A stretch of 22,832 bases of DNA from the NCBI GenBank assembly GCA_016209345.1, contig JACQWH010000008.1:1-22832 (forward strand), given 5' to 3'. The position numbers and the translations under genes were made by a program. Source of the DNA: Candidatus Uhrbacteria bacterium (lineage in GTDB: Bacteria > Patescibacteriota > Patescibacteriia > JACQRZ01). Positions 13,785 through 21,597 of this stretch are shown here, in pieces. The notes below the pieces were generated by a model, which saw only the letters and a list, made by a program, of their open reading frames with translations, was not told the origin of the DNA and did not search any database. Numbering within the stretch: position 1 is the stretch's first letter; each line of letters opens with the position of its first letter.

Positions 13785-14786
13785 ATGCATGATCTTGTAA
13801 TCAGTTTAGTCACCTATAACAGCGAGATGTACCTCCAGTCCTGCCTGGAGAGTATTTTTTCGCAGACGTTCAAGGATTATGAGCTTATACTCTTCGATAA
13901 TGCGTCCGTGGATGGAACGCGGAACAGTATCATGCGACTCGCGCCGCATGCGCGACGTATCTTTTCTGAAAAAAATATCGGATTTGCAGGAGCGCATAAT
14001 GAGGTGATACGCACAACCTGCTCGTCCTATGTCTGCGTTTTGAACCCCGATCTCGTGCTGGAGCCCGATTATCTTGAGCGCTGCATTGCAGAGTGTGAAA
14101 TGCGCCCCGCGCTCGGCTCTGTGACGGGTCTGCTTATTCGCGTTCCCGCATTGACCGGCACGGCGCCGCGTGATACGATAGACAGCTACGGACTTGTTGT
14201 TTCAAAAACGGGGCGTGCCGCAAATGCAGGTGAGGGGGTGCCGGTCTCGGCCCTCTGTGCGCCTCGCCGCATCATGGGCGTACCGGCAACGGCAGCGGTC
14301 TATCGCAGATCGGCACTTGATGATAGTGCGCTTGATCGTTCCACTGTCCGAGACGGGAGCGATACGGAATATTTCGATGAAGATTTTTTCATGTATAAGG
14401 AAGACGTGGATCTTGCGCTGCGATTGCGTCTCCGCGGCTGGGATGCATCAGCCGTGCTTGAGGCCCGAGCATATCATGTGCGAAGCACCAGCCCCGCGCT
14501 TTTCAAGAGACCTTCGCCGCTCATCAATCAATGGTCCTACCGCAACCATTTCTCTATCCTTATCAAGGATGTTGAGGCCCGCACATGGGCGCGGTGGGGA
14601 TTTCTCATTGTGCTGTATGAACTTGCAAAATTTTTCTATCTCGCATGTTTTGAGAGGTCGACCCTGACCGCGCTTGCGGATGTTTGGAAGAACAGAAAAA
14701 AAATGCTTGCGAAGCGAAGCAGTATCATGCGGCGCAGGACACCGCCGCGCACCCTTACCCCTCCCGCAGAGCCAGATCGGGCATAA
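13785..14786 (+). CDS. Family-2 glycosyltransferase, rhamnosyltransferase-like
   Basis: 333 aa from ATG 13785, with an AAGGAA sequence about 10 bases upstream that may be a ribosome-binding site. A GT-A fold: VISLVTYNSEMYLQSCLES at the N terminus, LFDNASVDGT (36-45), NIGFAGAHN, LNPDLVLEPDY around residue 86, and EDFFMYKEDVDLALRLR near 198-214, typical of WbbL/RfbF-like enzymes. C-terminal residues 260-290 contain a hydrophobic patch that may contact the membrane, and the tail is basic. It lies 5 bases after the membrane GT2 and 11 bases before another GT2, so it probably adds a sugar in the same surface-glycan pathway. Confidence 0.9.
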   Translation: MHDLVISLVTYNSEMYLQSCLESIFSQTFKDYELILFDNASVDGTRNSIMRLAPHARRIFSEKNIGFAGAHNEVIRTTCSSYVCVLNPDLVLEPDYLERCIAECEMRPALGSVTGLLIRVPALTGTAPRDTIDSYGLVVSKTGRAANAGEGVPVSALCAPRRIMGVPATAAVYRRSALDDSALDRSTVRDGSDTEYFDEDFFMYKEDVDLALRLRLRGWDASAVLEARAYHVRSTSPALFKRPSPLINQWSYRNHFSILIKDVEARTWARWGFLIVLYELAKFFYLACFERSTLTALADVWKNRKKMLAKRSSIMRRRTPPRTLTPPAEPDRA

Positions 14787-14797
14787 CCCATCTCCCC

Positions 14798-15646
14798 ATG
14801 ATCGACCTTTCACTCATCATTGTAAACTACAAACAGGCAGGGCTTACCCGCGAGTGCATCAAAAATCTCAAGGCGCACGCATGCCGTTTTGCCACGGAAA
14901 TAATTGTTGTTGACAATAGCAATGACAGGGCGCTCCGGGAAATGCTTGGACAGCGATACGGAGACGTTCGCAGTATTCCGCTTGCGCGCAATGTCGGCTT
15001 TGCGGCCGGAAATAACAGAGGCATAGAGGCGGCGCGCGGGCGATACATTGCGTTGGTTAATTATGACATTATACCGCTGCCCGGAGCGCTTGATACGCTT
15101 ATTGAATATATGGATGCGCACCAGGATGTCGGAATCGCGGGTCCGCGCCTGCATAATCCCGATGGGGGCATCCAGCAATCGTGCTATCATTTTCCGTCAC
15201 TCCTGACGCCGGTGTATCGACGGTTGTTCTTTGGAACATTGCCGTTTGGAAAACGCCATTTGGAACATTATCTTATGAGCGCGGAGGATATGTCGAAGCC
15301 GAAGGATGTCGATTGGCTTCAAGGGTCGTTTCTTATTGTCCGGCGATCCGCGCTTGAGGAAGTCGGTCTGCTTGACGAACAATTTTTCATGTATTTGGAA
15401 GATACGGACTGGTGCCGTCGTTTTTGGTGCCATGGCTGGAAGGTGCGGTATGTGCCGTCTGCGCGGATGCTGCACTTGCACCTTCGCGATTCTGCGCATA
15501 CAATGGGTTTGGCGGCTCTCCGCAACCGATTAACGCGAATTCATAATTACAGCGCATTGAAATATTTTATTAAGCAAATGCGCGGCGCATATTCCTATGT
15601 CGCGAAAGAGAAAGAAAACGACTCCTCTCGCAATCCCGTCCGATGA
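14798..15646 (+). CDS. Family-2 glycosyltransferase, WbbL-like
   Basis: 282 aa from ATG 14798; the longer frame upstream overlaps the previous GT. Motifs are LSLIIVNYKQAGLTRECIKN, IIVVDNSNDRAL, NVGFAAGNNRGIEAARGRY, a donor-metal region ALVNYDIIPLPGAL (here NYD replaces the usual NPD), DWLQGSFLIVRRSAL, and DEQFFMYLEDTDWCRR. These match WbbL-type rhamnosyltransferases. The last 50 bases overlap the start of the DUF4012 gene in another frame. Part of the surface-glycan cluster. Confidence 0.9.
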   Translation: MIDLSLIIVNYKQAGLTRECIKNLKAHACRFATEIIVVDNSNDRALREMLGQRYGDVRSIPLARNVGFAAGNNRGIEAARGRYIALVNYDIIPLPGALDTLIEYMDAHQDVGIAGPRLHNPDGGIQQSCYHFPSLLTPVYRRLFFGTLPFGKRHLEHYLMSAEDMSKPKDVDWLQGSFLIVRRSALEEVGLLDEQFFMYLEDTDWCRRFWCHGWKVRYVPSARMLHLHLRDSAHTMGLAALRNRLTRIHNYSALKYFIKQMRGAYSYVAKEKENDSSRNPVR

Positions 15647-17816
15647 GCTGGGCCACGTCATTGAAGAGGAAACGGGGATATCATTGAGCGATCTTGAGGC
15701 GTCACTGCCCGGGGATGATATGCCGGCTGCACAGGCGCCGTCCCTACCAACATCGCCGCCCTCTCATACACCGTCCGACGCGCCGGAACAAGCAGGTGAC
15801 AGTACTCTTGGGCATGCCAAAAAAAACACCGATGACGATCTCCAGGGAATGGCTGAGGAATATGAAGGAGAGTCGCATCTTGGCAGAATTATTGCATCCG
15901 TCATGGGAATTGTCGGTATTCTTCTTGTTGTCGGGATCATCGTGTTTGGCATTTTTATATCGCGCCTGCTGGATGCGAGGAAGCAGGCGGAAATTGCGGG
16001 ACGTGCATTTATCGGCTTGGAGCAGAGCATTGCGAATCTCGATTTCAGATCTGCATTGGATGAGTTTCCAAAAGGGCACGCGGCCATACAAGCTCTTGCG
16101 TATCGTGTCGGTCAGTTTCGTTTTGCCGAGAGTATTCCATGGATCGGCTCTTCCATCCATGAAACATACGCCGCGCTTGGTGTTTTGGACAGAATGTTTA
16201 CCGCCTCCCAGGAGCTCCTCTCGCTTGTGAGCAGGGTCGGCAAAATTATTTTTCGCGAGAACGGAGAAAAGACATTTGAGGCATACATGAGAACGCTCAG
16301 CATTGAAGAAAAGGGTACGATTCTGCGGATGGCTTCCCAGGCGGTTCCGACATTGAATGGCGTGAAGGCGTCGCTTCAGCTTGCGATTCGCGACAGCGAC
16401 GGGATTGACCAGTCAAGGATTTCATCACAATTGCGTGATGCTCTTGCACGGGCTCGTGCCGGCGCCGACACCATACAGTCCAGTATTTCCGCGTGGCTTC
16501 CCCTCGTCGAGGTGATGCCCGCCTTTCTTGGGTATCCGCAGGAGAAGACCTATCTTCTTTTGCTGCAGGATACGTCCGAGTTGCGCGCGACCGGCGGATT
16601 TATTTCGCATTACGGGATATTGAAAATATATAATGGCGAAATTACGCTTCTCAAAACCGATAATGTGTACAACCTTGATGATCGCGGCGAGCGGTTTGTT
16701 TCTCTGCCGCCCCCCGGTCCGGTAGGTCAGTATTTTTCAGCAAGCATAAAAAAATGGTTTTTTCGCGACGCAAACTGGTCGCCGGATTTTGCAGAAAGCG
16801 CGCGTCAGGCGGAGGGGCTGTACTATCTGGAAGGCGGATCCGCAAAGCATATCGACGGGGTTATTGCCGCAACGCCAGAGGTTGTCCGTTCGCTCCTCCG
16901 TTTTATTGGTCCCATTCGTATCGAGGGCCGAGATTATAACGCGGATACCATGCTGGAAAATCTTGCGTTCGAAGTGCGGGAGGGGAACTACCGGCGGGGA
17001 ATCAGCGAGACGGAACGAAAAGAAATTTTCGGACAGCTGATTGCAAGGATGGGGGAGCGACTTCTTGAAATACCGCTTACGCGATGGGTGGAGCTGTATA
17101 CCATCGTTGAGGCGCGCTTGCACGAAAAAAATCTTTTGCTCTATTTTCACGATCCAACACTTCAGGCGTTTGCGCGCCAGCGAAATTGGACGGGTGAAAT
17201 CAGACAGACCGAGGGTGATTTTTTGATGGTTGTTGATACAACGATTGGAACGCTGAAGACGGAAAGCGTCATGGACAAGCAGGTGCAGTATACGATGAGG
17301 GAGGACCCGGACGGGTTTCTTGTCGGCCGCGTAGAGCTTACATACAAAAACAACGGCACGTACAGCGACGTGACGACACGGTATCGCGACTGGGTTCGGA
17401 TTCTCGTTCCTGCCGGCAGCACCTTGGTCTCCTCGAGCGGCGCTCAAATTTCAGATGATAAGCCCGAAGGAGGCACCCTTGAGATTGTGAAAGAACGTGG
17501 TACAATGCAGTTCGGCGCATATATTACCGTCGAACCGCGGTATACAAAGGTGTTTTCGCTGGAATACCGCCTGCCAAGCCGCATATACGAACGGCTGAAA
17601 AGGGACGGCGGCTATTCTCTGCTTTTGCAAAAGCAGCCGGGCAGCGCGCATACGCGTTTTCAGGGAAATTTCATGTTTTTGTCGCCCGTTGCGCACTATG
17701 CCCCGTTTGGATTTTTTAACGCACGGCGTTTTGCGCAGAACCTTGATGTGTTCAGCGACATGAGAACCGACCAGGAGTTTACCGTTCAGCTCGAAAAGCA
17801 AGAGGACAAGAAATAA
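15597..17816 (+). CDS. DUF4012-domain membrane protein
   Basis: A 739-aa protein. Residues 1-95 are a charged, Pro-rich cytoplasmic tail. One membrane helix spans 98-122, and the remaining 600 or so residues face outward. The DUF4012 core starts near 318 with TYLLLLQDTSELRATGGF, followed by ISHYGILKIYNGEI, and continues with FRDANWSPDFAESAR. DUF4012 proteins are usually found with glycosyltransferases in Actinobacteria and CPR bacteria; the biochemical role is not known, but attachment or export of cell-wall glycopolymer is often suspected. The start overlaps the upstream GT2 by 50 bases; no better start is visible, and the basic MSRKRKK opening suits a cytoplasmic N terminus. Confidence 0.9.
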   Translation: MSRKRKKTTPLAIPSDELGHVIEEETGISLSDLEASLPGDDMPAAQAPSLPTSPPSHTPSDAPEQAGDSTLGHAKKNTDDDLQGMAEEYEGESHLGRIIASVMGIVGILLVVGIIVFGIFISRLLDARKQAEIAGRAFIGLEQSIANLDFRSALDEFPKGHAAIQALAYRVGQFRFAESIPWIGSSIHETYAALGVLDRMFTASQELLSLVSRVGKIIFRENGEKTFEAYMRTLSIEEKGTILRMASQAVPTLNGVKASLQLAIRDSDGIDQSRISSQLRDALARARAGADTIQSSISAWLPLVEVMPAFLGYPQEKTYLLLLQDTSELRATGGFISHYGILKIYNGEITLLKTDNVYNLDDRGERFVSLPPPGPVGQYFSASIKKWFFRDANWSPDFAESARQAEGLYYLEGGSAKHIDGVIAATPEVVRSLLRFIGPIRIEGRDYNADTMLENLAFEVREGNYRRGISETERKEIFGQLIARMGERLLEIPLTRWVELYTIVEARLHEKNLLLYFHDPTLQAFARQRNWTGEIRQTEGDFLMVVDTTIGTLKTESVMDKQVQYTMREDPDGFLVGRVELTYKNNGTYSDVTTRYRDWVRILVPAGSTLVSSSGAQISDDKPEGGTLEIVKERGTMQFGAYITVEPRYTKVFSLEYRLPSRIYERLKRDGGYSLLLQKQPGSAHTRFQGNFMFLSPVAHYAPFGFFNARRFAQNLDVFSDMRTDQEFTVQLEKQEDKK

Positions 17817-17819
17817 TCT

Positions 17820-17914
17820 GAGTCTGGTGAATTTTGTTCACCAGACTCATCCCGCACATGGTTGCGGGATCCAGGGGCGTTATCTGTAAGGGCTTTTATT
17901 TAATGAAAGCCCTT
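17820..17914 (+). terminator. Triple hairpin spacer after the DUF4012 gene (terminator or RNA-stability structure)
   Basis: Three consecutive stems. First, a perfect 12-bp stem GAGTCTGGTGAA (17820-17831) with complement at 17837-17848 and a 5-base loop. Second, ATCCCGCA (17849-17856) pairing with 17863-17870, a REP-like hairpin. Third, AAGGGCTTT (17888-17896) pairing with 17906-17914. None is followed by a proper U-tract, so intrinsic termination is uncertain. 3' end protection or REP-type function is equally possible. This spacer separates the glycan genes from mreB. Confidence 0.5.
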
Positions 17915-17952
17915 AATAGGTCGGTAAAAAACGTTTTTCACCACCCTCAACT

Positions 17953-18960
17953 ATGTTTACAACAAAACTCGGCATTGATCTTGGGACAACAAATATTCTG
18001 GTGCATGTTCCAAAACGAGGCATCATCATCAACGAGCCGTCCGTGGTCGCCATTTCCGTTATTGATAAGCGGGTGCTCGCCGTCGGGAAAGAAGCAAAAG
18101 AAATGCTCGGGCGTACGCCCGATACGATTGTCGCATACCGGCCGCTGAAGGACGGCGTGATAGCGGATTATCGGACGACCGAGGCAATGCTGAGATATTT
18201 TACAAACAAGGCGTTGGGGAGTTTTCGTCTTTTTCGTCCCGAAGTGATGGTTGCCGTGCCTGCCGGCATCACCTCGACGGAACGCCGCGCCGTTGTTGAT
18301 GCAACATTGGCCGCCGGCGCAAAGGCCGCTTATATTATCAAGGAGCCAGTTGCCGCGGCAATTGGAGCAAATATTCCCATTGGCAATGCTTCGGGCCATA
18401 TGATTATCGATATCGGCGGAGGGACCGCGGAAATCGCGGTTATCTCGCTGGGCGGTGTCGTGACGTCATTGTCGGTACGCGTCGGAGGAAACAAGCTTGA
18501 CGCGGCGATCATGGAGCATATTCGAAAGCGATACAATCTGGCCATCGGCGAACGGACAGGCGAGGAGATAAAAATTACCATTGGGTCGGCGCTCTATTTG
18601 GAGGAAAAGCTTACGATGGAGGTGCGCGGCCGCGATACCATTTCCGGGTTGCCGAAAACTGTCACCGTTTCATCCGAAGACGTGACGGAAGCAATTTCCA
18701 ATGAGCTGGATGCCATTCTTTCCGCGCTGAAAACGGTTTTGCAGCAAACACCGCCCGAGCTTGCGGCCGATATTATTGACCGAGGCATTATCATGTCCGG
18801 CGGCAGCTCCCTTTTGCGCAATATCGATCAGCTCGTCACGCGCGCGACCGGTATTCCTGCATACATCGCAGATGAATCGCTTCTCTGCGTCGCAAAGGGA
18901 ACCGGCATCGTTCTGGAAAATCTTGATGCATACAAGCGAAGCATTTTAGCCACGAAGTGA
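17953..18960 (+). CDS. mreB: Rod shape-determining protein MreB
   Basis: 335 aa, the usual MreB length. Actin-fold ATPase motifs: phosphate-1 GIDLGTTNILVH (7-18), NEPSVVAI, VAVPAGITSTERRAV (near 98-112), EPVAAAIGA (near 135), phosphate-2 IDIGGGTAEIAVISLGG (near 155-171), and the adenosine motif IIMSGGSSLLRNID (near 278-291). It polymerises under the membrane and guides elongasome peptidoglycan synthesis. No mreC/mreD follows; a Nudix gene comes next, so this copy is outside a classic mreBCD operon. ATG 17953 is supported by the conserved N terminus; no Shine-Dalgarno is visible. The stop is TGA, showing standard code use. Confidence 0.96.
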   Translation: MFTTKLGIDLGTTNILVHVPKRGIIINEPSVVAISVIDKRVLAVGKEAKEMLGRTPDTIVAYRPLKDGVIADYRTTEAMLRYFTNKALGSFRLFRPEVMVAVPAGITSTERRAVVDATLAAGAKAAYIIKEPVAAAIGANIPIGNASGHMIIDIGGGTAEIAVISLGGVVTSLSVRVGGNKLDAAIMEHIRKRYNLAIGERTGEEIKITIGSALYLEEKLTMEVRGRDTISGLPKTVTVSSEDVTEAISNELDAILSALKTVLQQTPPELAADIIDRGIIMSGGSSLLRNIDQLVTRATGIPAYIADESLLCVAKGTGIVLENLDAYKRSILATK

Positions 18961-18997
18961 TACGGCACGCGATAGCTTGTAGGTGGGGCAGCAGTAT

Positions 18998-19546
18998 ATG
19001 AAAAAATGGAAGCGGTTATCATCTCAGGTTATTTATACAAACCCCTGGTATTCTATTCGGAAAGACAGGGTTGTAAAACCAAATGGCGAGCGGGGAGAGT
19101 ATCACGTCATTGTCCGCCCGCCCGCAGTATTTATTGTGCCGATTGATGAGGAGGGGAATGTGTATCTTATTCGTATATATCACTATACGACGCAGATGTA
19201 TTCGATTGAAATTCCTGCCGGCGGGACCGAGCACGAAAAACCACTCATGGCGGCGAAGAGAGAATTACAGGAAGAGGCGGGCATCAAAGCAAAGAAGTGG
19301 ACACTGCTTGGGAAGTATCAAATTTTAAACGGATTAACGGATGAGATTGGATATGCGTATTGCGCTCAAAATCTTGACCACATCGGAAAAAATGAAAAAG
19401 AGATGAATGAGGAAGGAATTTCACGCGTTATGCGTGTTCCTTTTCGCCAGGCGCTTGATATGATTAAAAATGGAAAAATTACCGACGGACAATCGATCGT
19501 CGCGCTCTCATTGGCAGCCCTCAATCGCGGGATACTTATAAAATAA
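18998..19546 (+). CDS. Nudix hydrolase, ADP-sugar pyrophosphatase-like
   Basis: 182 aa from ATG 18998, with an AGGTGG ribosome-binding-like sequence at 18981-18986; an in-frame GTG at 18983 is less likely. N-terminal strands (SSQVIYTNPWYSIRKDRV) and YSIEIPAGGTEHE lead into the Nudix box, which ends AAKRELQEEAGI (about 86-97). The fold and the EIPAGG lead-in resemble ADP-ribose/ADP-sugar diphosphatases, which cleave nucleoside-diphosphate sugars. The Gly-to-Glu spacing at the front of the box is one residue shorter than G-x5-E. Among envelope glycosyltransferases, a role in sugar-nucleotide turnover is plausible but not shown. Confidence 0.88.
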   Translation: MKKWKRLSSQVIYTNPWYSIRKDRVVKPNGERGEYHVIVRPPAVFIVPIDEEGNVYLIRIYHYTTQMYSIEIPAGGTEHEKPLMAAKRELQEEAGIKAKKWTLLGKYQILNGLTDEIGYAYCAQNLDHIGKNEKEMNEEGISRVMRVPFRQALDMIKNGKITDGQSIVALSLAALNRGILIK

Positions 19547-19607
19547 TTCGATATGAAGGAATTGGTTTGTATGGGTCTGCAATTCCGTTCCCCTTGCCAT
19601 ACACTTT

Positions 19608-20717
19608 ATGCTTATCGGCATTGATGCATCACGAGCAGGAAAAAAAGAAAGGACAGGAACTGAGTGGTATTCATACCATCTGCTCAACGCTATGAGCGGC
19701 CTGCCGTGCGAGAACGCTTTTCGCTTGTATGTGAAAGATGCTCTGCCGTTTGCGTTGCCCCATCACTGGCAGGAGCGGCGCCTTGGGTGGCCGTTTGATT
19801 TTTTGTGGACGCAAGCAGGGCTCTCGCTTGAAATGCTTGTCCATCCGCCCGATGTGTTGTTTGTACCGTCCCACGCCATTCCGCTCATCCATCCGCACCG
19901 TACCGTGACGACCATTCATGATATTGGATTTTGCGAATCGCCGAAATATCGAAGCAGACATGAGCGGAGATATTTGGAATGGTCGACCCGGTACGCGCTT
20001 TCTCACTGCTCACGCATCATCACCGTATCGGAATTTACAAAACAAGAATTGGTGCGCGTCTATGCAGCTGACCCATCGAATATCGTCGTCGTACACCATG
20101 GCGTTGATACGGATTATTGGAGCAGAACTCCCGGGCAGGAAGAGCGGACACGCGTGCTGAGGGCATACGCCATCGATAAGCCATATCTTCTTTTCGTCGG
20201 GCGCATAGATGGCAGGAAAAATATTGAAACGCTTGTGCGCGCGTTTGAGCTTGTGCTGTCGGAGGGGATATTTGACGGGTTGCTCGTGCTCGCAGGACCT
20301 ATCGGGTATGACGGCGCGGCTGTTCTCGGACGGGTATTCTCTTCGCAGTGCGCACGGAACATACGTTCTCTCGGCTGGGTCAGCGAAGAAGAAAAGCGCG
20401 TGCTGATGCATGCGGCGGGGATGTTTGTCTTTCCAAGCTTGTATGAAGGATTTGGGTTGCCGGTCATTGAGGCGCAATCGTGCGGAACGCCGGTCGTTTG
20501 TTCCGGTACGACATCGCTTCCCGAAATTGCAGGAGACGGCGCGCTCTATGTCGACCCCGTCAGTCCGGAGGATATCGCGCGAGGTATTCGCATGGTTCTT
20601 GGCGATACGCGCAGCAGCTATGAATACTCACTGAAGGGTTTGAATAATGCGAAACGATTCTCCTGGGAGCGATGCGCGCGCGAAACATTGGCCGTTCTTG
20701 AAAGCCAAACCGATTGA
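19608..20717 (+). CDS. Family-4 (GT-B) glycosyltransferase
   Basis: A 369-aa GT-B enzyme. The N-terminal domain starts MLIGIDASRAGKKERTGTEW and includes TTIHDIGFCESP (near 103-114) and RIITVSEFTKQEL. The C-terminal domain has LLFVGRIDGRKNIETLVRAF (near 193-212) and the donor-binding FPSLYEGFGLPVIEAQSCGTP (near 276-296, containing the E-x7-E motif). It transfers a sugar, probably mannose- or glucose-like, to a glycan or lipid acceptor. The upstream 61-base spacer has a small inverted repeat but no clear promoter. The last bases carry the -35 of the holB promoter. It continues the envelope theme with a retaining-type fold distinct from the three GT2s. Confidence 0.92.
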   Translation: MLIGIDASRAGKKERTGTEWYSYHLLNAMSGLPCENAFRLYVKDALPFALPHHWQERRLGWPFDFLWTQAGLSLEMLVHPPDVLFVPSHAIPLIHPHRTVTTIHDIGFCESPKYRSRHERRYLEWSTRYALSHCSRIITVSEFTKQELVRVYAADPSNIVVVHHGVDTDYWSRTPGQEERTRVLRAYAIDKPYLLFVGRIDGRKNIETLVRAFELVLSEGIFDGLLVLAGPIGYDGAAVLGRVFSSQCARNIRSLGWVSEEEKRVLMHAAGMFVFPSLYEGFGLPVIEAQSCGTPVVCSGTTSLPEIAGDGALYVDPVSPEDIARGIRMVLGDTRSSYEYSLKGLNNAKRFSWERCARETLAVLESQTD

Positions 20718-20742
20718 TTCCAAGCAGGAGGCATGGTATACT
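20714..20742 (+). promoter_or_regulatory. Extended -10 promoter giving a predicted leaderless holB transcript
   Basis: -35 TTGATT at 20714-20719, a 17-bp spacer, then TGG + TATACT with -10 at 20737-20742. The A of the holB start codon (20749) lies 7 bases after the -10, where transcription would normally begin. The mRNA should therefore start at or next to AUG. The promoter overlaps the stop codon of the preceding glycosyltransferase gene. Confidence 0.75.
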
Positions 20743-20748
20743 AGACCT

Positions 20749-21597
20749 ATGGAACAGCACATCATCGGGCATGAGTCGATTTGTTCATATCTGAAGGCGC
20801 GTATCGAACAGGGCCGTCTTTCGCACGCATATTTTTTTGTTGGGCCTGCTCACATTGGCAAGATGACCATTGCGCGATGGTTTATTGATGCACTGCATCC
20901 TTCAGAGCGGATATTCATGCCGGCAGACGGTGAAACAAGCGCAATAACTATCGAAGATATTCGTGCGCTTCGCAATCGTATGAGCCGCTCCACTGACGAT
21001 GGGGGGTATCGCGTGGTGTGCATATCCGGCGTTGATGTGCTTACAGCTCAGGCAGGGAATGCACTGCTAAAATGCGTGGAGGAACCGCCGAAACATACAA
21101 TCTTTATTCTCTGCGCTGACAATGAAGAGGGAGTCCTGAAGACCCTTGTTTCTCGCTGCGCGGTAATCAGATTTTCATTGGTTCGCTTCGATATACTCAG
21201 CGCCGCTCTTGTAAAACGCGAGTGCGCTGACGCTGATGTCATTGCGCGCCTGAGCGCAGGAAGGCCGGGATATGCCATTCGGCTCATGGAGCACCCCCTC
21301 TACCGCGCGGAGTGCGAACGCGCATGGGAAACGTTGAAGAAATGCGAAACCGGAGCAGCATGGTATCGGTTTGTTTGTGTGTCAGAGCTGGACGCGGCAA
21401 ACGTCCTGGATATGGCAGAAATGTATGCGCATCGCCGGCTTCGAGAGTGTATTGAAGGGCGTATCCCCGCCGAGCAGTCACGGACGGCGACGGTATTTCT
21501 CGCATCGCTTACCGCGCAGACAGCCGCCCTTCGATCGACGAGCGTACTTCAGGCCTCAAAAAGTTTTCTCTATCGCCTTTTATCCCCGGCGCCATGA
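20749..21597 (+). CDS. holB: DNA polymerase III subunit delta prime (clamp-loader)
   Basis: 282 aa from ATG 20749. AAA+ clamp-loader fold: IIGHESICSYLKARIEQGRLSHAYFFVGPA at the front (split over residues 5-34), a P-loop-like GPAHIGKMT with Met in place of the usual Ser/Thr after Lys, then GNALLKCVEEPPKHTIFIL (near 102-120) and LVSRCAVIRF (near 135-144, the SRC motif). The delta-prime subunit is an ATPase-inactive stator in E. coli, so the altered P-loop is not surprising. Shorter than E. coli HolB (334 aa). The stop overlaps the start of the next gene as ATGA, so the lipoprotein is translationally coupled. Confidence 0.88.
   Translation: MEQHIIGHESICSYLKARIEQGRLSHAYFFVGPAHIGKMTIARWFIDALHPSERIFMPADGETSAITIEDIRALRNRMSRSTDDGGYRVVCISGVDVLTAQAGNALLKCVEEPPKHTIFILCADNEEGVLKTLVSRCAVIRFSLVRFDILSAALVKRECADADVIARLSAGRPGYAIRLMEHPLYRAECERAWETLKKCETGAAWYRFVCVSELDAANVLDMAEMYAHRRLRECIEGRIPAEQSRTATVFLASLTAQTAALRSTSVLQASKSFLYRLLSPAP

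Noticed and set aside
17953..21597. TGA as a sense codon (genetic code 25, as in Gracilibacteria)
   Set aside because: Several genes end at TGA exactly where their families end (MreB, GT4, HolB), and no conserved protein needs TGA read-through.
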